Source of the DNA: Bacteroidales bacterium UBA6366
GTDB lineage: Bacteria > Bacteroidota > Bacteroidia > Bacteroidales > UBA932
DNA: 7,492 nt
Direction: 5' to 3'
NCBI GenBank assembly: GCA_002438845.1
Contig: DJRG01000008.1
Location: 1 to 7,492 of the forward strand
The position numbers were made by a program, and so were the translations under genes. Below, piece after piece: positions 7,077 through 7,492 of the stretch. The stretch's first letter is position 1; each line of letters opens with the position of its first letter. A model generated the notes under the pieces. That model ran no database searches, was not told where the DNA came from, and saw only the letters and a list, made by a program, of their open reading frames with translations.

Positions 7077-7492
7077 TTACCTTAATGCCTTTACCTGTTC
7101 CTCGGTAAATCCTGTCAACTGTAAGATCTGTCCTATCGGCATGCCGATTTCAAGCATGGCTTTCGCAACTTCCGCCTTGCCCTCAGTTATTCCTTCGGCT
7201 TTCCCTTCTGCCATGCCTTTAGCCATGCCTTCTGCCATCCCTTTAGCCATCCCTTCTGCCATGCCTTTGGTCATGCCTTTGGCTGTCCCGTCAGCCAGTC
7301 CCTTGGCCTCTCCGTCGGCATATCCAGCCTCGAAGCCCTTTCGCTCAGCGAACATGCGCTGAGCCAGAATGTCCCTCTCGTTCATCTTGTCAATCTCGTA
7401 TTTAAGTTTTTTCTCCTTGTCGAACGCCGCCACCTCGCACGCCTCGGCGAGCCGCCTGGAGATCCCTCCAGCCTCCTCGATCCACTCCGGAA
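7077..7492 (-). CDS. Rpn-family PD-(D/E)XK nuclease / putative transposase, C-terminal part (5' end beyond window)
   Basis: This is the 3' part of a gene that runs off the right edge. The frame stays open from 7492 down to the stop, so the GTG at 7433-7431 is probably an internal Val codon (…LAEACEVAAFDKEKK…). The visible protein has the usual C-terminal layout of Bacteroidota Rpn-type proteins: a charged helix (LAEACEVAAFDKEKKLKYEI, then DKMNERDILAQRMFAERKGF), a tandem 4-residue repeat region, and a short conserved tail (VAKAMLEIGMPIGQILQLTG, then FTEEQVKALR). Family members carry a PD-(D/E)XK nuclease domain at the N terminus, but none of it is in the window, so catalysis cannot be judged. 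The gene ends with tandem in-frame stops (TAA then TGA) and converges on the SusC/SusD operon with 68 bases between stops. It is probably independent of nutrient uptake. Despite the family name, no transposon ends are seen here. Confidence 0.82.
   Translation of the reverse strand, partial: PEWIEEAGGISRRLAEACEVAAFDKEKKLKYEIDKMNERDILAQRMFAERKGFEAGYADGEAKGLADGTAKGMTKGMAEGMAKGMAEGMAKGMAEGKAEGITEGKAEVAKAMLEIGMPIGQILQLTGFTEEQVKALR
7173..7316 (-). repeat. Twelve in-frame 12-bp repeats encoding a 4-residue unit (K/E/D-G-x-A)
   Basis: Read on the - strand, these 144 bases are exactly twelve 4-residue units: DGEA, KGLA, DGTA, KGMT, KGMA, EGMA, KGMA, EGMA, KGMA, EGKA, EGIT, EGKA. Every unit has Gly in position 2, and Ala or Thr in position 4. 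Position 1 is always charged and alternates mostly between Lys and Asp/Glu. The result is a Gly stripe at spacing four (a run of GxxxG steps) plus an Ala/Thr stripe, which suits close helix-helix packing. Because each unit is 12 bp, gain or loss of units would keep the reading frame. Confidence 0.93.
7206..7277 (-). repeat. Three tandem 24-bp blocks inside the 12-bp repeat array
   Basis: The blocks lie at 7206-7229, 7230-7253 and 7254-7277. The second and the third each differ from the first at only two of 24 positions. Each encodes a pair of 4-residue units with a Lys/Glu alternation (on the - strand G-M-A/T-K-G-M-A-E). This near-identity is much tighter than between the flanking 12-bp units, which points to recent duplication of a two-unit block. 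Confidence 0.88.

Larger units (their letters stand above)
7077..7385 (-). other. Candidate internally translated C-terminal product of the Rpn-type gene
   Basis: This is a speculative 102-aa product starting at the in-frame ATG at 7385-7383 (MNERDILAQRM…). It would contain the whole 4-residue repeat helix and the tail. The roughly 30 bases ahead of this ATG are the most A-rich part of the gene (around GAGAAAAAACTTAAATACG), which resembles a Bacteroidota translation leader. A second in-frame ATG at 7355-7353 would give 92 aa. Separate translation of the C-terminal region as an antitoxin is known for E. coli Rpn proteins. Nothing in this sequence proves it here. Confidence 0.22.

Noticed and set aside
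7206..7277. Short direct repeats considered as a CRISPR array
   Set aside because: The units are directly adjacent with no unique spacers, keep codon phase and encode a regular peptide repeat, so they are coding tandem repeats.
7066..7362. Open frame on the + strand encoding a Pro/Ser/Ala/Met-rich repeat protein
   Set aside because: It is the antisense image of the 12-bp repeat array in the - strand Rpn-type gene. Its composition is forced by that repeat, it overlaps the terminator at its 5' end, and it has no leader of its own.
7077..7433. A complete 118-aa gene starting at the GTG at 7433
   Set aside because: The same frame stays open to the window edge and the extra residues (such as LAEACEV) fit the family, so this is the tail of a longer gene. 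The region ahead of the GTG is GC-rich and unlike a Bacteroidota leader.
7077..7492. Insertion sequence or transposon end, suggested by the 'putative transposase' family name
   Set aside because: No terminal inverted repeat, target-site duplication or partner transposase is visible. Rpn-type genes are named for a nuclease fold and are generally not part of a mobile insertion sequence.

Overview
The window comes from a Bacteroidota genome, most likely a Bacteroidales gut- or rumen-type bacterium. The evidence is a textbook SusC/SusD pair, a BACON-like segment in a neighbouring lipoprotein, A-rich leaders in place of Shine-Dalgarno sites, and an Rpn-family gene of the type common in this phylum. 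Genus and species cannot be read from the sequence. The DNA looks moderately GC-rich for the group, with many C-ending codons.

Layout: bases 1-46 are the end of a leader with no recognisable promoter. Bases 47-7008 hold three genes on the + strand, separated by 18 and 32 bases, which read as one operon. They are a SusC/RagA-type TonB-dependent outer-membrane transporter (1194 aa), a SusD/RagB-type surface lipoprotein (561 aa), and a 546-aa lipoprotein that appears to combine a fimbrillin-like N-terminal region, a BACON-like segment and an unassigned aromatic-rich C-terminal region. A strong hairpin at 7032-7067, with A/T tracts on both sides, closes the operon. Facing it on the - strand is the 3' part of an Rpn-type (PD-(D/E)XK nuclease family 'putative transposase') gene at 7077-7492. 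Its start and nuclease domain lie beyond the right edge.

How the genes work together: SusC and SusD should form the usual barrel-and-lid complex that captures and imports a ligand, usually an oligosaccharide and sometimes a peptide. The third gene sits where accessory surface binding proteins (SusE/F or SGBP type) usually sit and probably helps capture the same ligand. No glycoside hydrolase, protease, sulfatase or regulator is visible, so the substrate cannot be named. The SusC protein has no STN domain, so it is unlikely to signal to an anti-sigma factor itself.

The most interesting part is at the right end. The Rpn-type gene contains exactly twelve tandem 4-residue units (144 bases). They place Gly at every fourth position and Ala or Thr two residues after each Gly. 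Three near-identical 24-bp blocks lie inside them. In E. coli Rpn proteins, C-terminal regions with variable 4-residue repeats are translated separately as antitoxins against the full-length anti-phage nuclease. This gene has the right architecture to be a Bacteroidota counterpart, but that is inference. There is no gene-free stretch over 300 bases.
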